Below are positions 6,101 to 6,904 of a DNA stretch of 6,904 bases, piece after piece; position 1 is the first letter of the stretch, and the number at the start of each line of letters is the position of its first letter. Location: NCBI GenBank assembly GCA_031279895.1, contig JAITHR010000264.1, positions 1 through 6,904 on the forward strand, in the 5' to 3' direction. The stretch is from Spirochaetaceae bacterium. GTDB taxonomy: Bacteria > Spirochaetota > Spirochaetia > Treponematales > Breznakiellaceae. Under the pieces are notes generated by a model. The model ran no database searches and was not told where the DNA came from. It saw nothing but the letters and a program-made list of their open reading frames with translations. The translations under genes and the position numbers were made by a program.

Positions 6101-6539
6101 CACGGGCTTTATTCCCGACTCCTATATCGACTCCGCCCGGGACAAGATGGAGGTGTATAAGAAAATCGCGTCCATACGGGAGAAAGAGGAGCTTGAGCGG
6201 GTATACGCGGAACTGCTCGACCGTTTCGGCCCCCTCCCTGACGAGGCGGCGTCCCTTTTGTCCCTTGCGGAGATTCGGGTGATATGCCGGCAGCTTTCGA
6301 TCTCGTCCCTTATCGAGCGGCAGGGGTGCGCGCGCGTTACGTTTCGCAAAGTTTCCAAGGTTGACCTTCCGAAACTCCTCCGTCTTATGCGGGAGAGCGG
6401 CGGCGCGGTCGCTCCGGACCCCAAAGCGCCGAACGTGCTTATCCTTACGACCGGTTCCATCGGCCTTAAGGAAAAGAGCGAGTTCATTCGGGAAAAGCTT
6501 TCTTACCTAAACCCGCAGCCTCCGGCTGTTTCAGCATGA
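3114..6539 (+). CDS. mfd: Transcription-repair coupling factor Mfd
   Basis: Mfd is an ATP-driven DNA translocase that pushes stalled RNA polymerase off damaged DNA and recruits the UvrA/UvrB excision machinery in the cytoplasm. From the start at 3114 the protein has 1141 residues, close to E. coli Mfd (1148). The N-terminal third is the UvrB-like module, with a degenerate nucleotide site as usual in Mfd. The CarD-like RNA-polymerase-interaction domain starts near residue 465 (DTFVELNTGDYVVHVNHGIG). Helicase motifs follow in order: Walker A GDVGYGKTE (621-629), DEEQRFG (from 722), SATPIPRTL (from 748) and QLRGRVGRSDR (891-901). The translocation region contains RGAGNLLGREQSG (from 946). The C-terminal regulatory domain (about 985-1090) is present. 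No frameshift is seen. The final residues PQPPAVSA and the stop come from the flanking repeat. A 580-bp repeat-filled gap separates it from the channel gene, so a shared operon is not evident. Confidence 0.97.
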   Translation: MSGSLIMRKAAASAPVAQALAAFKENRFPLELDGAEGSLSAVIIASCFRMRKGAFLVVVPTEVEAESMASDLRSLGAPAAVLPWWGAMPYRPMAPGSPVFGERAHILSALALGHDRIVVASERAFLTPLPPPEYMRSLLITLKTGDATDSAALALSLTGLGYTRVPSVQMPGEFALRGEVLDLYGAGDDNAYRVLFDFNTIGAIKRFNPLDQSGLEKTPEVLLCPRKEVVWSDGLIERLGRNLARFEEFSGKEAAVLTELSARREFAGEEYFFSLAFEKPATLPEYLGDRGVVYYGEVERLENAQEALEREHENRYRKAVREMAVPKPERILLAMADLFNRTARRVSFLTMRGPAPFQKHEKSRRISLNADPPRSFFGNITYLKEEFAALSAQNWEILIASETEAQAGRIAGLLKEEPVSVSALPLSAGFALPDTGFMVVQENEIFGRRKRAPRSLKTVRSAAIDTFVELNTGDYVVHVNHGIGIFKGIERIHALGHERDYVKLEYLNEEVVFVPIEQVNLVQRYIGNEGSPPRIDKLGSKSWENRKNRAARGVEELATRLIDLYSKRKASQGFSFPPDDDLQAMFEAAFPFEDTEDQIRCVEEIKADMESPYPMDRLVCGDVGYGKTEVAVRACFKAVMGGRQAVFLAPTTILAEQHFENFQERFSRFPVRIAMLSRLVDRKETVKTLEELSRGAVDILVGTHRVIQKDVRFKNLGLMVIDEEQRFGVKDKERLKELKTNVDCLSLSATPIPRTLHMSLLKIRDMSLLATPPQNRHPIETTVEEYSEERLASAIRREAERGGQVFYLHNRIESLGDTRRAIERLVPEMLVDCAHGQMDPRDLEDVMHRFVHGGFHVLVSTTIIENGIDIPNVNTIIIDRADIYGVSQLYQLRGRVGRSDRVAYAYLFYPRDIALSEVAMKRLQVISDFTELGSGFKIAMKDMEIRGAGNLLGREQSGDMYAVGFEFYLKLLDEAVRRLEDADYETETETLLDLEYTGFIPDSYIDSARDKMEVYKKIASIREKEELERVYAELLDRFGPLPDEAASLLSLAEIRVICRQLSISSLIERQGCARVTFRKVSKVDLPKLLRLMRESGGAVAPDPKAPNVLILTTGSIGLKEKSEFIREKLSYLNPQPPAVSA

Positions 6540-6792
6540 CCGCAGCCTCCGGCTGTTCCAGCATGGCCGCAGCCTCCGGCTGTTCCAGCATGGCCGCCTG
6601 GTGTTTCTTAATGGTGCAACACCGTGTCCGGTGAGGGGGCTGGCACAGCCCAGGCACGGCCCGTCTCCGACGGCTTCAGCAAGGCCGCGTGTTGTTTCCG
6701 AATGGTGCAACACCTTGTCCGGTGAGGGGCTGGCTGCTGCTTAGGCGCGGCTACGCTTCGCGCAGCCTCCGGTTGTTCCATAAGCCTCCCGC
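6516..6792 (-). repeat. Modular triloop-hairpin repeat, cluster C (inverted)
   Basis: CAGCC-TCC-GGCTG occurs at 6516-6528, 6543-6555 and 6570-6582, in a 27-bp tandem repeat of three units whose second unit begins at 6543 and third at 6570. Inverted cores GGTGCAACACC lie at 6613-6623 and 6704-6714, and CCGTC-TCC-GACGG at 6661-6673. The alternative hairpin GGCTACG-CTTCG-CGCAGCC is at 6749-6767, and a mismatched CAGCCTCCGGTTG at 6763-6775. The outer end, TGTTCCATAAGC (6774-6785), matches copy A in inverted form. The first hairpin overlaps the end of mfd. No gene is supported between 6540 and the window edge. Confidence 0.9.
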
Positions 6793-6838
6793 GCCGCGTC
6801 CCAAAGCGGATAACGACTGCTGAGGGACATCTCTCCCC

Positions 6839-6904
6839 GCGTTAGAACCCCGAATTTCTGCTCTGGAACCCCGGAATTCTGTCACGGAAATGCGTATTTC
6901 CAGG
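6839..6904 (+). repeat. Probable start of a second 21-bp array
   Basis: Three 21-bp steps fit at 6839-6859, 6860-6880 and 6881-6901. The first two agree at 16 of 21 positions (shared words GAACCCCG and TTCT). The third agrees less well, at about half its positions, but keeps GGAA and ATTTC in phase. The CCCCGAA word resembles the forward units at 55-96. Only three units are visible, so membership in the same family is likely but unproven. Positions 6793-6838 show nothing recognisable. Confidence 0.5.

Noticed and set aside
6516..6623. Intrinsic terminator after mfd
   Set aside because: Hairpins are abundant but none is followed by a T-tract. They match the repeat family found elsewhere, including 5' of genes.

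Overview
The window carries two intact chromosomal genes on the + strand, separated and flanked by an unusual density of repeats. The genes are a YbdG-type small-conductance mechanosensitive channel (1133-2533) and mfd, the transcription-repair coupling factor (start called at 3114, stop at 6539). The DNA is GC-rich (roughly 60% by eye, not counted). The style of the Mfd and YbdG-like proteins, the G-runs before a start codon and the repeat load would fit a host-associated spirochaete of the Treponema group. This is an impression from the protein sequences, not a demonstrated assignment.

Layout, left to right: (i) 1-~923, an array of 21-bp repeats. Some thirty units run forward in perfect register to about 650. 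A hairpin follows at 649-682, then about eleven units of the same family in inverted orientation. (ii) 935-1075, copy A of a second, modular repeat family built from triloop hairpins. (iii) A G-rich leader, then the channel gene, whose last ~50 codons are built from the modular repeat in inverted orientation. (iv) 2583-3111, cluster B: six to seven tandem modules in forward orientation with spacings of 103 and 57 bp. (v) mfd, whose Shine-Dalgarno sequence lies in the last repeat hairpin and whose stop codon lies in the first repeat hairpin after the gene. (vi) 6516-6792, cluster C, inverted. (vii) ~6839-6904, what looks like the start of another 21-bp array running off the window.

The two proteins have no obvious shared pathway: one is osmotic protection at the inner membrane, the other clears stalled RNA polymerase and recruits repair. 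They share the repeat context. Each gene has forward copies (GGA in the hairpin loop) at its 5' side and inverted copies (TCC in the loop) at its 3' side. The whole two-gene block is bracketed by a 51-bp inverted pair with two mismatches (935-985 and 6742-6792). I see no transposase, no RNA gene, no CRISPR array and no convincing promoter or U-tract terminator. The strongest candidate for something undescribed is the modular triloop-hairpin repeat, which swaps complementary stem arms between copies and supplies the ends of both genes.
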